NCBI GenBank assembly: GCA_963650915.1
Contig: CAVJMJ010000003.1
Coordinates: forward strand, 60,031 to 124,030
Origin: UBA4636 sp963650915
Lineage (GTDB): Bacteria > Bacillota > Clostridia > Christensenellales > Borkfalkiaceae
DNA: 64,000 bases
Reading direction: 5' to 3'
The position numbers were made by a program, and so were the translations under genes. Positions 17,493 through 25,609 of the stretch are shown one piece after another. The notes below the pieces were generated by a model. That model saw nothing but the letters and a program-made list of their open reading frames with translations, was not told where the DNA came from and did not search any database. Every line of letters starts with the position of its first letter. Position 1 is the stretch's first letter.

Positions 17493-18539
17493 ATGAATTA
17501 TTTTGAAAGAGTAAAACAAAAACCGCAAAAATCGGTTCCTATAATTCTCGGAATAGAGTCTTCTTGCGACGAAACGGCGGCGGCGGTAGTAAAGGGCGGC
17601 AGAGAAATTTTGTCGAACGTTATTATAAGTTCCGCCGAAGAACAGTCCAAGTACGGCGGAGTCGTTCCGGAAATCGCATCGAGGGCGCATACCGAAGCGG
17701 TGTCTAAAAGCGTTACGCGGGCGATACAAGAGGCGAAAATAACCCTTGCCGACGTAGACGCCGTTGCCGTAACTTACGGCGCGGGGCTTTTGGGGGCACT
17801 GCTCGTGGGCGTTTCGTACGCTAAATCGCTTGCCTACGCCTTAGACGTTCCCCTTATTGCGGTAAGCCACATAAGAGGGCATATGGCGTCTTGCTATCTT
17901 GCGGACAAAACCCTCGAACCGCCTTTTATAGGACTATTGACCTCGGGCGGACATACGGCGGTAGGCGTGGTGGAAAGTTACGCTAAAATGAATATTTTAG
18001 GCTCGACTTTGGACGATGCCGTGGGCGAAGCCTTCGATAAAGTCGCACGCGTTTTGGATCTTCCGTACCCGGGAGGACCGAATATAGAAAGAACGGCAAA
18101 AGACGGGGAAAACGTAATACCTCTTCCCAAAATGTTAAAGGGTGCGGGCGGATATAATTTTTCGTACAGCGGACTTAAAACGGCGGTAATAAATTACGTT
18201 CACCAAAAGGAGCAAAAGGGCGAAAAGTTCAGTAAAGCAGACGTCGCAAAATCCTTCGAGTGCGCCGCTATAGACGTTTTGGTAGATAAGGCGATAGAAG
18301 CCGCAATCGAATATAACATTGACAAAATAGCCCTCGGCGGAGGGGTTGCGGCAAACGGATATTTGCGTGAGCAAATAGTCAAAAAGTGCGCCGATAGGTC
18401 GATTAACGTCATACTTCCGCCCAAAATATTATGTACGGACAACGCCGCCATGATTGCCGCGGAAGGGTATATAAAATATCTTAACCGCGATTTTGCCGAC
18501 TTAACGCTTAACGCTTGCGCCTCGGTCGAATTGAAATAA
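17493..18539 (+). CDS. tsaD: tRNA N6-threonylcarbamoyladenosine transferase TsaD
   Basis: TsaD (Kae1/Gcp family) transfers the threonylcarbamoyl group to A37 of ANN-decoding tRNAs, together with TsaB and TsaE. The 348-residue protein starts with the conserved GIESSCDETAAAVV, carries the metal-binding HIRGH motif and the LTSGGHTAV and ALGGGVAANGYLR nucleotide-binding motifs. The only reasonable start is ATG 17493; it has no visible Shine-Dalgarno sequence, and the dispersed element sits directly upstream. It probably shares a transcript with prfB. TsaB and TsaE are not in this window. Confidence 0.96.
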   Translation: MNYFERVKQKPQKSVPIILGIESSCDETAAAVVKGGREILSNVIISSAEEQSKYGGVVPEIASRAHTEAVSKSVTRAIQEAKITLADVDAVAVTYGAGLLGALLVGVSYAKSLAYALDVPLIAVSHIRGHMASCYLADKTLEPPFIGLLTSGGHTAVGVVESYAKMNILGSTLDDAVGEAFDKVARVLDLPYPGGPNIERTAKDGENVIPLPKMLKGAGGYNFSYSGLKTAVINYVHQKEQKGEKFSKADVAKSFECAAIDVLVDKAIEAAIEYNIDKIALGGGVAANGYLREQIVKKCADRSINVILPPKILCTDNAAMIAAEGYIKYLNRDFADLTLNACASVELK

Positions 18540-18744
18540 TTACACGATAATAATCACACATAGGCAGTCACACGCAGGTAGTCACACATATGTGGCACAC
18601 TAAAACAGTTACGCAAAGGCGGTTGCTTGAATGAATAATTGCACGATAACAAGCAACTATAAGACGTAAACGTGTACCGAAAAATATAACAACGGCATAC
18701 CATATTTAGTGTTTTTTGCGTTTTAAACGCCAATCGGAGCATCA

Positions 18745-20103
18745 ATGAAATTTACTTTAAACTACGACAAAAAATTTCTTCCTTTTGAAGAGGAACTTAA
18801 ACGTTTCAGAGAAAACGTTTTAAAAGAAGAAAATTTAACGGCTAAGTTCGTTATCGAAAGAAACGGCGGTTTCAATTACGCTTTTTCCGAAAAAATTTTT
18901 AAAGACGAAGGCAAAAAAGAGGAAAATTATCGCATAACCGAAAGGCTCGTTAAGTCTGCGTTATGGATAGCGGGCGGTTATAAAATTTACGTTTGCGCCC
19001 CCGAATACCTTTACGAGATGTTTAAACTCGACTATTCAAAGGAAGGAAAGCGTAAATTCGATTACGATTTTATGTCCGGCGTTTACGAAAGACCTTTTGA
19101 AGTCGTTTTGGTTTCCGAAGGTCAATTACCCGAGGAAAAAAAGTGTTCCCTCGATATCGGCGGACATTTGGAAGGTTGCCGTATAGGCTTCGATGCCGGC
19201 GGAAGCGACCGCAAAGTAAGTGCGGTAATCGACGGTACGGTGGTATATAGCGAAGAAGTCGTATGGAACCCCAAACTTGCCACCGACTGGCATTATCAGT
19301 ACGACGGTATTATGGATTCGATGAAGCGTGCCGCTTCAAAAATGCCGAGGGTCGACGCCATAGGCGTGTCGAGCGCGGGCGTTTACGTCGACGATAAAAT
19401 CATGGTAGCGTCGTTATTTATGAAGATTCCGCCCGAAGATTACCAAGCCCACGTCAAAAACATGTACATAGACATCGGCAAGGAAATGGGTGTTCCCTTA
19501 AAGGTCGCAAACGACGGCGACGTAACCGCACTTGCCGGTGCGATTACTTTAAAATCAGACTGCGTGTTGGGTATTGCGATGGGAACGAGCGAAGCGGGCG
19601 GATATATCAATAGCGACGGAAAGTTAAACGACTGGTTAAGCGAACTCGCATTCGTCCCCGTCGACTTATCCGACAATGCAATGGTCGACGAATGGTCGGG
19701 CGACAAGGGGGTAGGCGTAAAATACTTCTCACAAGACGGCATTATAAAACTTGCCTTGCTTGCGGGCGTAGAATTTGCAAAAGACCTTACACCCGCTCAA
19801 AAACTTAAAGTCGTTCAAAAAATGCTCGAAGACGGAAGCGACGTTGCCGAAAAAATTTACGAAGACGTCGGCACTTATCTCGGCTACACCGTCGCTTATT
19901 ATTCGGAATTTTACCGAATAAAAAATCTTCTTTTGTTGGGAAGAGTTACCAGCGGTAAAGGCGGTCAAATTATAATAAACAGAGCAAAAAGGGTTTTGTG
20001 CGAAGAATATCCGCAACTATCCGATATAGAAATTTCCCTTCCCGACGAGGAATTCAAACGGGTGGGGCAAAGCATAGCGGCGGCTTCTTTAACTAAAATT
20101 TAA
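18745..20103 (+). CDS. ROK-like sugar kinase / BadF-type ATPase-fold protein
   Basis: A 452-residue cytoplasmic protein. Residues from about 145 carry an actin-like ATPase fold of the ROK group: RIGFDAGGSDRKVSAVIDG (phosphate-1 loop), AIGVSSAGVYVDD, VANDGDVTALAGA (adenosine-type motif with catalytic D) and GIAMGTSEAGGYI (phosphate-2 loop). The first 140 residues have no family I recognise. The classical ROK zinc motif CxCGxxGC is not evident. ROK members phosphorylate sugars such as glucose or N-acetylmannosamine; the substrate here is unknown. It stands alone between tsaD and maf, each gap more than 200 bp. Confidence 0.75.
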   Translation: MKFTLNYDKKFLPFEEELKRFRENVLKEENLTAKFVIERNGGFNYAFSEKIFKDEGKKEENYRITERLVKSALWIAGGYKIYVCAPEYLYEMFKLDYSKEGKRKFDYDFMSGVYERPFEVVLVSEGQLPEEKKCSLDIGGHLEGCRIGFDAGGSDRKVSAVIDGTVVYSEEVVWNPKLATDWHYQYDGIMDSMKRAASKMPRVDAIGVSSAGVYVDDKIMVASLFMKIPPEDYQAHVKNMYIDIGKEMGVPLKVANDGDVTALAGAITLKSDCVLGIAMGTSEAGGYINSDGKLNDWLSELAFVPVDLSDNAMVDEWSGDKGVGVKYFSQDGIIKLALLAGVEFAKDLTPAQKLKVVQKMLEDGSDVAEKIYEDVGTYLGYTVAYYSEFYRIKNLLLLGRVTSGKGGQIIINRAKRVLCEEYPQLSDIEISLPDEEFKRVGQSIAAASLTKI

Positions 20104-20129
20104 AAAACTAAAATTTAGGATAAAACTCA

Positions 20130-20290
20130 AAATTCGACATACCGCACGATAAATTCAGGACAAAACCTGAAATTTAGAAAACCCCGTAAAACAACGGGGT
20201 AAAACATAAATTTAAGTTGCCCGAGAAGAACGGGAAACGAAATCAAAAATTTAAGTTGTCCGTTAAAAACGGAAAACGAAACCCAAAAGC
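20130..20290 (+). repeat. tandem ~38-bp repeats carrying small hairpins
   Basis: The AAATTTAAGTTG(C/T)CCG unit occurs twice (from about 20209 and 20247). Successive stems CCCCG/CGGGG, CCCG/CGGG and CCG/CGG change in base content while staying complementary, each with an A-rich loop. They fill the gap before maf. Confidence 0.55.
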
Positions 20291-20337
20291 GGTATAAAAT
20301 TACGAAGCGAAGAGTCGCCTATAGAAAAAAGGAAAAC

Positions 20338-20889
20338 ATGAGAGAATTCGTTTTGGCAAGCGGTTCGCCCCGTCGACGCGACATTTTAAAGAAAGAAGGT
20401 TACGTTTTCAGGGTTGTTCCGTCTACATTGCCCGAAATAGAAAACCACGATTTACCGCCCGAAATTTACGTAAAAAACCTTGCCATGCACAAGGCTGAAG
20501 ACGTCTTTTCACGCGAAAAAACCCTTTGTTTAGCGGCGGATACGGTAGTGGTTTTTGAGGGTAAAATTTTAGAAAAACCCGCCGATAAGCCCGAAAACGT
20601 GCGTTTTTTAAAAATGTTGTCGGGCAAGTCGCATTACGTTTATACGGGATACGCCGTAATAGACGGCGATAAAAAAATTTCGGGATACGTAAAGACCGAG
20701 GTCGTTTTCAATAATCTTTCGGACGAACTTATTCGCGATTTTACGGATAAAGGTTTAGGGCTTGACAAGGCGGGAGGATACGGCATACAGGACGGCTTTC
20801 CTCTTGTCAAAGAATATATCGGGAGTTTTACCAACGTTATAGGGCTTCCGATGGAAAAAATTAACGAGATACTTAAGGAGTTATTATGA
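20338..20889 (+). CDS. maf: Maf-like nucleoside triphosphate pyrophosphatase
   Basis: A house-cleaning enzyme hydrolysing non-canonical or modified nucleotides (dTTP/UTP/CTP-type in the Maf family) to monophosphates. The 183-residue protein opens with the family signature LASGSPRRRDIL, followed by AADTVV and GKSHYVYTGYAV motifs and the conserved GYGIQDGF. Its last codons overlap the mreB-like gene by 4 bp (ATGA), and maf-mreB is a classic Firmicutes pair linked to cell shape and division. A TATAAA box near 20292 may belong to its promoter, but no good -35 box is visible. Confidence 0.95.
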   Translation: MREFVLASGSPRRRDILKKEGYVFRVVPSTLPEIENHDLPPEIYVKNLAMHKAEDVFSREKTLCLAADTVVVFEGKILEKPADKPENVRFLKMLSGKSHYVYTGYAVIDGDKKISGYVKTEVVFNNLSDELIRDFTDKGLGLDKAGGYGIQDGFPLVKEYIGSFTNVIGLPMEKINEILKELL

Positions 20890-21890
20890 GTAATAATGTA
20901 GTCGCCATAGATATCGGCTCGTCGAATACGAGCATTTATCAGGTCGGGCAAAGCGTGGTTTTGTTCGAACCGAGCCTCGTTGCTTTTTCCGGTGAAGGCT
21001 CAAAGGTTAAAGAAGTCGGCTTCGAAGCAAAAAAACTTGTCGGAAGAACGACTGACAGTACCGTCGTCGTAGCCCCCGTTTTCGAGTCGCAAATAACCGA
21101 CGAAAAAGCCTGTGTTGCCATGCTCGACAGTTTTTTAAACAAGATAACGGTAAAACATTTTTCGTCACGCCCCTCCGTGATATTGTCCATTCCTTGCGGT
21201 GCGACCCTCGAACAAATCAAAGCTTTTGAAAGAGTTTTGCGCGGAGCAAACGTTTCCGACTACGTTTTCGTAGAATCTCCCCTTCTTACGGCAATCGGAT
21301 TAGGGCTTCCCATGACGGATTCCTCTCCGGCGTTCATCGTCGACATAGGAGGCGGTTCGACTCAAATTGCGGCGGTTTCTTTGGACGGCATAATTTGCGG
21401 TATTTCCGTAAACATGGGCGGTATGAGCATTGACGCCATGATTATGGGGTTTATTCGCGATCGTTACGGCATAAGGATAGGTTCGCTTACCGCCGAAACG
21501 GTAAAGCAAAAAATTTGTTCCCTTCAAGAGGGCGACATGACGGCTATGAACGTAAACGGGCAGGCTGTCGATACGGGGCGTCCACATTCGGTACGCATAA
21601 CCTCGCAAGATTTAAGGGATACTTTACGCCTTTTCTTCGATAAAATCTTCCAGATAACGAGCATGGTGCTTTCAAAACTCCCTGCCGAAGTTTCTGCGGA
21701 CGTTAGAAGAAGCGGAATATATTTTTCGGGCGGTGTTTCCAAAACTCCCGGGTTAGAGGAATATTTCCGCGAAAAAATGGATATGCGCGCCAACGTGTTT
21801 GCCGATGCAGAGGTCGCTACCGTTTTGGGCGGCGGAATAATTGCCGAAAACAAACAACTTTTGAAAAAATTGAGAATAAACCAAAGGTAG
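20886..21890 (+). CDS. mreB: rod-shape determining protein MreB/Mbl
   Basis: A bacterial actin that polymerises under the membrane to guide lateral wall synthesis. The 334-residue length is standard. The phosphate-1 loop AIDIGSSNTSIYQ, phosphate-2 FIVDIGGGSTQIAAVS and the adenosine motif GIYFSGGVSKTPGLEEYF are present. In the phosphate-1 loop SSN replaces the more common GTAN, so this may be a divergent paralogue (Mbl or MreBH type) rather than the main copy. Neither MreC nor MreD follows: transcription ends at the terminator at 21961. It is translationally coupled to maf. Confidence 0.9.
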   Translation: MSNNVVAIDIGSSNTSIYQVGQSVVLFEPSLVAFSGEGSKVKEVGFEAKKLVGRTTDSTVVVAPVFESQITDEKACVAMLDSFLNKITVKHFSSRPSVILSIPCGATLEQIKAFERVLRGANVSDYVFVESPLLTAIGLGLPMTDSSPAFIVDIGGGSTQIAAVSLDGIICGISVNMGGMSIDAMIMGFIRDRYGIRIGSLTAETVKQKICSLQEGDMTAMNVNGQAVDTGRPHSVRITSQDLRDTLRLFFDKIFQITSMVLSKLPAEVSADVRRSGIYFSGGVSKTPGLEEYFREKMDMRANVFADAEVATVLGGGIIAENKQLLKKLRINQR

Positions 21891-21960
21891 CGATGACAAA
21901 GTCGAATTCATGCAGATTGAATTCATAGGGTTTTTTTAGCCGTCGCTAACAACCTAAAAA

Positions 21961-21985
21961 AACGGCTCTTCAAAGAGCCGTTTTT
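21961..21985. terminator. bidirectional terminator between mreB and the ttcA-like gene
   Basis: AACGGCTCTT pairs with AAGAGCCGTT around a very short loop, with T-runs on both strands (TTTTT to the right; TTTTTTT on the minus strand). Confidence 0.9.
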
Positions 21986-22014
21986 GGTCGAATATATTTA
22001 TTTTCGTTATTATT

Positions 22015-22890
22015 TTAACGTTTGGTAGCGGTGTTTTCGTCGTTATTATTTAACGAGCAGGCGGATATATCGTTATTATTTAACGAGCGGACGGATATAT
22101 CGTCGTTATCGTTTAACGGGGCGATAAAGTTACCGTCGTTTTCCTTTTTAAACTCTTTCATTTTTGCTAAGGCTTCGCCGAAAAGGTGATTTCTTTCGGG
22201 GTGATAAATTGCTGAAAGCATACGGTCTTTCGCAAAAGGCACGTCCTTTTTTATAGATGCGATAAGTTCCTTGACGTATTGGCGTTTGGTGTGCTTGTCC
22301 GCGGGGCAGGGGTTATGTATTACGGGGTTTTTGTTTGCAAAAGCCGCTATGTCTTTTTCCTCGATGTAAATCATGGGGCGGATAACCGTTACTTCCGAAC
22401 GGGATAAATATGTTACCGGCTCGAAAGTGGAAAATCTTCCTTCAAAAATCATCGATAAAAAGAAGGTTTCTACCAAATCGTCGGCGTGATGTCCCAAAGC
22501 GAGTTTGTTGCAACCGAGTTTTTTTGCAACCGTGTTTAAAGCCCCGCGCCTCATTTTACTGCACAAACTGCAAGGATTTTTTTCCTTTCTTATATCGAAA
22601 AGTATGGGACCTATGTCCGTCTTTTCTATAACGTATTCGACGTTTAAACTTTTGCAATAATCCTTCATCGCAAGAATTTCTTTTTCGTCGTAGTCTAAGC
22701 CCATATCGATAGTTATCGCCACGACGGAAAATTTGTTTGGATAAAACAAGCGGAGTTTTGCCAATAAAGTCAATAAAGTAACGCTGTCCTTTCCGCCCGA
22801 AAGACCCACGGCAATGCGGTCGCCTTCGTCAATCATGTTGAAAGTGTCTACGGCACGTCTTAACGGCGATAAAAGTTGTTGAGTAGTCAT
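22015..22890 (-). CDS. TtcA/TilS-family tRNA-modifying PP-loop ATPase
   Basis: A 291-residue N-type PP-loop protein. GLSGGKDSVTLL is the ATP pyrophosphatase loop. The cysteine pair CSLC (ENPCSLCSK-like, about residue 110) and the GHHADDLVETFF motif match TtcA, which thiolates C32 of tRNAs using a [4Fe-4S] cluster; the CxxC supports TtcA rather than TilS. The predicted transcript starts near 22916, so the ATG at 22890 is the first usable start; its ribosome site is weak. The tail has two imperfect repeats (SLNNND) and looks disordered. Divergent from the export-family gene. Confidence 0.85.
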   Translation of the reverse strand: MTTQQLLSPLRRAVDTFNMIDEGDRIAVGLSGGKDSVTLLTLLAKLRLFYPNKFSVVAITIDMGLDYDEKEILAMKDYCKSLNVEYVIEKTDIGPILFDIRKEKNPCSLCSKMRRGALNTVAKKLGCNKLALGHHADDLVETFFLSMIFEGRFSTFEPVTYLSRSEVTVIRPMIYIEEKDIAAFANKNPVIHNPCPADKHTKRQYVKELIASIKKDVPFAKDRMLSAIYHPERNHLFGEALAKMKEFKKENDGNFIAPLNDNDDISVRSLNNNDISACSLNNNDENTATKR

Positions 22891-22922
22891 TTTTGCACCA
22901 TCGTTATAAATATTACCCATAA

Positions 22923-22951
22923 ATAATATAGTATTTTGAAGCAAAAATCAA
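22923..22951 (-). promoter_or_regulatory. predicted promoter of the ttcA-like gene
   Basis: Minus-strand TTGATT (22946-22951) and TATTAT (22923-22928) separated by 17 bp, with the start codon about 26 nt after the predicted transcription start. Confidence 0.6.
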
Positions 22952-22966
22952 TTTTTTAGGAGCATA

Positions 22967-23587
22967 ATGGCAGAGATAGTAGTAGATTTTTTGCAATCGT
23001 CAATCAAAAACCCCTATATACTCGTAATTTTGGTTGCGATGTTTCCTCTTATCGAATTAAAAGGAGCGATACCTATCGGTATAAAGTCGGGCTTAAATTT
23101 ATGGCAAAGCGCGGTGCTTTCCTACATCGGTTCGACGATTATAGTTATCCCGATATTTTTTCTTTTGATTTACGTCTTTAAATTATTGAAAAAGATTCCT
23201 TTTATCGGCAAACTCGTTTATAAACTCGAGGCAATGTTTGAAAGAAAAGCCGAAAAGATTTCTGAAAAATCGGGGGATAAACCTGAGGAAATCAAACGCA
23301 AATTTTTTATAAAGGCACTGTTTATTTTCGTTGCGGTACCTCTGCCTCTTACCGGAGTATGGACGGGAACCGCCATAGCGGTGTTTTTAAACATGAAGTT
23401 TCGCGACGCCTTATTACCTCTTGCCTTAGGTAACTTGGTTGCCGGCTCGTTTATTACGCTCATTACTTTTTTGTTCAAAGATTACGTAGACGTTATAATA
23501 AATTGCATGCTCGTTTTAGCCATAATAATGCTTATCGTTTTTATAGTAAAAGTTGCGCTGTCAAAACCGAAAGAAATTCAAAAATAG
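22967..23587 (+). CDS. small multidrug-export-family membrane protein (COG2426)
   Basis: A 206-residue membrane protein with four to five hydrophobic segments. The N-terminal MFPLIELKGAIPIGIKSG, the charged cytoplasmic loop at about 85-112 and VAVPLPLTGVWTGTAIAVFL are hallmarks of the putative small multidrug export family; the name is historic and transport activity is not established. TTAGGAG precedes the ATG. Three bases after its stop lies a full copy of the dispersed element, followed by queH. Confidence 0.85.
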   Translation: MAEIVVDFLQSSIKNPYILVILVAMFPLIELKGAIPIGIKSGLNLWQSAVLSYIGSTIIVIPIFFLLIYVFKLLKKIPFIGKLVYKLEAMFERKAEKISEKSGDKPEEIKRKFFIKALFIFVAVPLPLTGVWTGTAIAVFLNMKFRDALLPLALGNLVAGSFITLITFLFKDYVDVIINCMLVLAIIMLIVFIVKVALSKPKEIQK

Positions 23588-23590
23588 TTA

Positions 23591-23617
23591 GATAATCGGC
23601 TTATAGACGGACTTTTT
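23591..23617 (+). repeat. dispersed CTTATAG element, intergenic copy (near consensus)
   Basis: GATAATCGGCTTATAG then ACGGACTTTTT, beginning 4 bp after the upstream stop codon and ending 16 bp before queH. This is one of the best full-length copies. Confidence 0.85.
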
Positions 23618-23633
23618 AACAATCAGGTGCGGT

Positions 23634-24263
23634 ATGAAAATAAATTACGACAAAGAATTCTCCGCTTATACGGAAAAACTTACGAAAAAAGAAAGACTGC
23701 TGTTGCACGCTTGTTGCGCGCCCTGTTCGTCTGCCGTTTTGGAAAGGGTTACCCCTTATTTTGACGTAACTTTGTACTTTTATAATCCTAATATTACCGA
23801 TAAAAACGAATACGATTACAGATTAAAGGAACTTTATCGTTTTGTATCCGAGGTTTACGGCGACAAAGTCAAGATAGAGGAAGGGGAGTACGAACCCGAA
23901 AAGTTTTATCTTTTATCGCGCGGAAAAGAAAATATTCCCGAGGGCGGTGAAAGATGTTTTTGTTGCTATAAGGACAGACTTTTAGAAACCGCTAAAAGGG
24001 CAAAAGTCGGGCTATATGACTGTTTTTGCACTACTTTAACCGTTAGTCCTTATAAAAACGCCGAAAAGTTAAACGAGATAGGCAAAAGCCTCGAGGATGA
24101 ATACGGCGTTAAATTTTTGCCTTCCGACTTCAAAAAAAGGCAGGGCTACGTCAGGTCTATAGAGTTATCGAAAGAGTACGGCTTATACAGACAAAACTAT
24201 TGCGGGTGCGAATTTTCCCGCAAAATTGCCGAAAATAAGCAATTCGACGAACATAATCGATAG
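23634..24263 (+). CDS. queH: epoxyqueuosine reductase QueH
   Basis: QueH reduces epoxyqueuosine to queuosine in tRNA and replaces QueG in many anaerobes. The 209-residue protein has the DUF208 layout: HACCAPCSS near the N-terminus, YNPNI, CFCCYKDRL, CFCTTLTVSPYKN and a terminal NYCGCEFS, giving the cysteines for its Fe-S cluster and metal site. An AGGTG site precedes the ATG. It ends in a hairpin terminator. Other queuosine genes are not in the window, so the cell may salvage a precursor. Confidence 0.95.
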   Translation: MKINYDKEFSAYTEKLTKKERLLLHACCAPCSSAVLERVTPYFDVTLYFYNPNITDKNEYDYRLKELYRFVSEVYGDKVKIEEGEYEPEKFYLLSRGKENIPEGGERCFCCYKDRLLETAKRAKVGLYDCFCTTLTVSPYKNAEKLNEIGKSLEDEYGVKFLPSDFKKRQGYVRSIELSKEYGLYRQNYCGCEFSRKIAENKQFDEHNR

Positions 24264-24272
24264 GTTTTTTGC

Positions 24273-24309
24273 GCGGTTTGGTTTTATTCCTTTACAAACC
24301 GCCTTTTTT
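24273..24309 (+). terminator. terminator of queH, overlapping the next promoter
   Basis: GCGGTTTG (24273-24280) pairs with CAAACCGC (24295-24302), followed by TTTTTT. The right arm overlaps the -35 region of the downstream promoter. Confidence 0.85.
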
Positions 24310-24319
24310 ATTATAAAAT
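24291..24319 (+). promoter_or_regulatory. predicted promoter giving a leaderless mRNA
   Basis: TTTACA (24291-24296) and TAAAAT (24314-24319) are 17 bp apart. Only 9 bp separate the -10 box from the ATG at 24329, so the transcript would carry at most a few bases of leader and no ribosome-binding site. Confidence 0.6.
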
Positions 24320-24328
24320 ATATTTAAT

Positions 24329-25606
24329 ATGTTAACTATAAAGAGTATAGACAAAAACGGTATCGGTGAAGAAATCGGTCTCGAAGTCGGAGACGAAATT
24401 TTAAAATTCGACGGCTACGAAACGGAAGATATTCTCGACTACCTTTATTATGACGCCAAAGAAAAGTTTACCATGACCGTCGGCACGCGCGGAAAAGAAG
24501 TGGAGTGCGAAATCGAAAAAGACGACGACGAAACTTTAGGACTAAACTTCGTTTCCGACGGGCTTGACATGAAGCTTTGCCACAACAACTGTATTTTTTG
24601 TTTCGTAGAGCAACTTCCGAAGGGAATGCGCGACAGTCTTTACGTGCGGGATGACGATTACCGCCAAAGTTTTTTGTGCGGTAACTACGTAACGCTTACC
24701 AACGTTTGCGACAGAGATATAGACAGAATAATTCGCCTTCATTTGTCGCCGATGTATATTTCGGTGCATACCCTGTACGAAAATTTACGTTCCGAAATGC
24801 TGAACAACCGCTTTGCGGGCAGGCTTTACGGCATGATTAAAAAACTTAATGACGGCGGAATCACGATGCACACTCAAATCGTTCTCGTTAAAGGCGTAAA
24901 CGACGGCGTGGCGTTAAATTATACTTGCGAAAAACTTTCCGAGTTAAAAAACGTAAAAACGCTTGCGGTAGTGCCGTGCGGAATTTCGGGGCATAGAGAA
25001 GGTCTTACCAAAATCGACGATATCGACGGGGAGTATTCCAAAAAACTTATCGAAACCATAGAGGCTTTAAACAAAAAACTCGGGCGTCGTTTTATTTACG
25101 CTGCCGACGATTTTTACGTGAGGGCGAAAGTTCCCTTCTTAAATTACGATGCATACGGGAGTTTCGACCAAATAGAAAACGGCGTGGGTATGTTTACGTC
25201 GTTTATCCACGATTACAACGAAGTATGCGAAAAATCGACCTATAGGCGGACTTTTTTACTCGTAACGGGTGTCGCCGCCGCACCCTTTATAACCCAATAC
25301 GCCAAAAAAACCGAGGAATACGTAGAGGGACTGAAAACTTACGTTATTGCACCCGTCAATAAATTTTTCGGCCCTACGATAACTTGCTCCGGGCTGTTGA
25401 CCGGCGGTGACGTGTCCGAGGCGATACTGAATTTCAAAGAAGATTACGACGAGGTAATATTGCCGAGAAACATGATGAAGGAAACCGAAAACGTTTTTCT
25501 CGACGGTATGACGCTCGAAAGTTTACGACAAAAAATAGGAAAGCCCGTAAAACTTATAGACGTACAAGGCAATCACTTTTTCAATGCCTTGGCGGGCAAG
25601 GAGTAA
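24329..25606 (+). CDS. DUF512 radical-SAM-like protein with PDZ domain
   Basis: A 425-residue protein of the DUF512 family found next to der in many Clostridia. The N-terminus is a PDZ-like domain (IKSIDKNGIGEEIGLEVGDEIL), followed by the cysteine motif LCHNNCIFCFVEQLP, FLCGNYVTLTNV and HTQIVLVKGVNDG of an SPASM/radical-SAM-like barrel, and a C-terminal DUF512 domain. Its reaction is unknown. The start is set by the PDZ domain; no ribosome site is present and the message is probably leaderless. A full copy of the dispersed element lies in frame at 25233-25258, encoding KSTYRRTFL. der follows 3 bp after the stop. Confidence 0.88.
   Translation: MLTIKSIDKNGIGEEIGLEVGDEILKFDGYETEDILDYLYYDAKEKFTMTVGTRGKEVECEIEKDDDETLGLNFVSDGLDMKLCHNNCIFCFVEQLPKGMRDSLYVRDDDYRQSFLCGNYVTLTNVCDRDIDRIIRLHLSPMYISVHTLYENLRSEMLNNRFAGRLYGMIKKLNDGGITMHTQIVLVKGVNDGVALNYTCEKLSELKNVKTLAVVPCGISGHREGLTKIDDIDGEYSKKLIETIEALNKKLGRRFIYAADDFYVRAKVPFLNYDAYGSFDQIENGVGMFTSFIHDYNEVCEKSTYRRTFLLVTGVAAAPFITQYAKKTEEYVEGLKTYVIAPVNKFFGPTITCSGLLTGGDVSEAILNFKEDYDEVILPRNMMKETENVFLDGMTLESLRQKIGKPVKLIDVQGNHFFNALAGKE
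25233..25258 (+). repeat. dispersed element inside the DUF512 gene
   Basis: AATCGACCTATAG then GCGGACTTTTTT. TATAG is read as TAT-AG. This is a full-length match inside a coding frame. Confidence 0.75.
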
Positions 25607-25609
25607 TAT

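Noticed and set aside
18403..18417. Further dispersed-element matches in tsaD and, at about 26020, in der
   Set aside because: Only 10-14 bases match and the outer parts differ; these could be chance.
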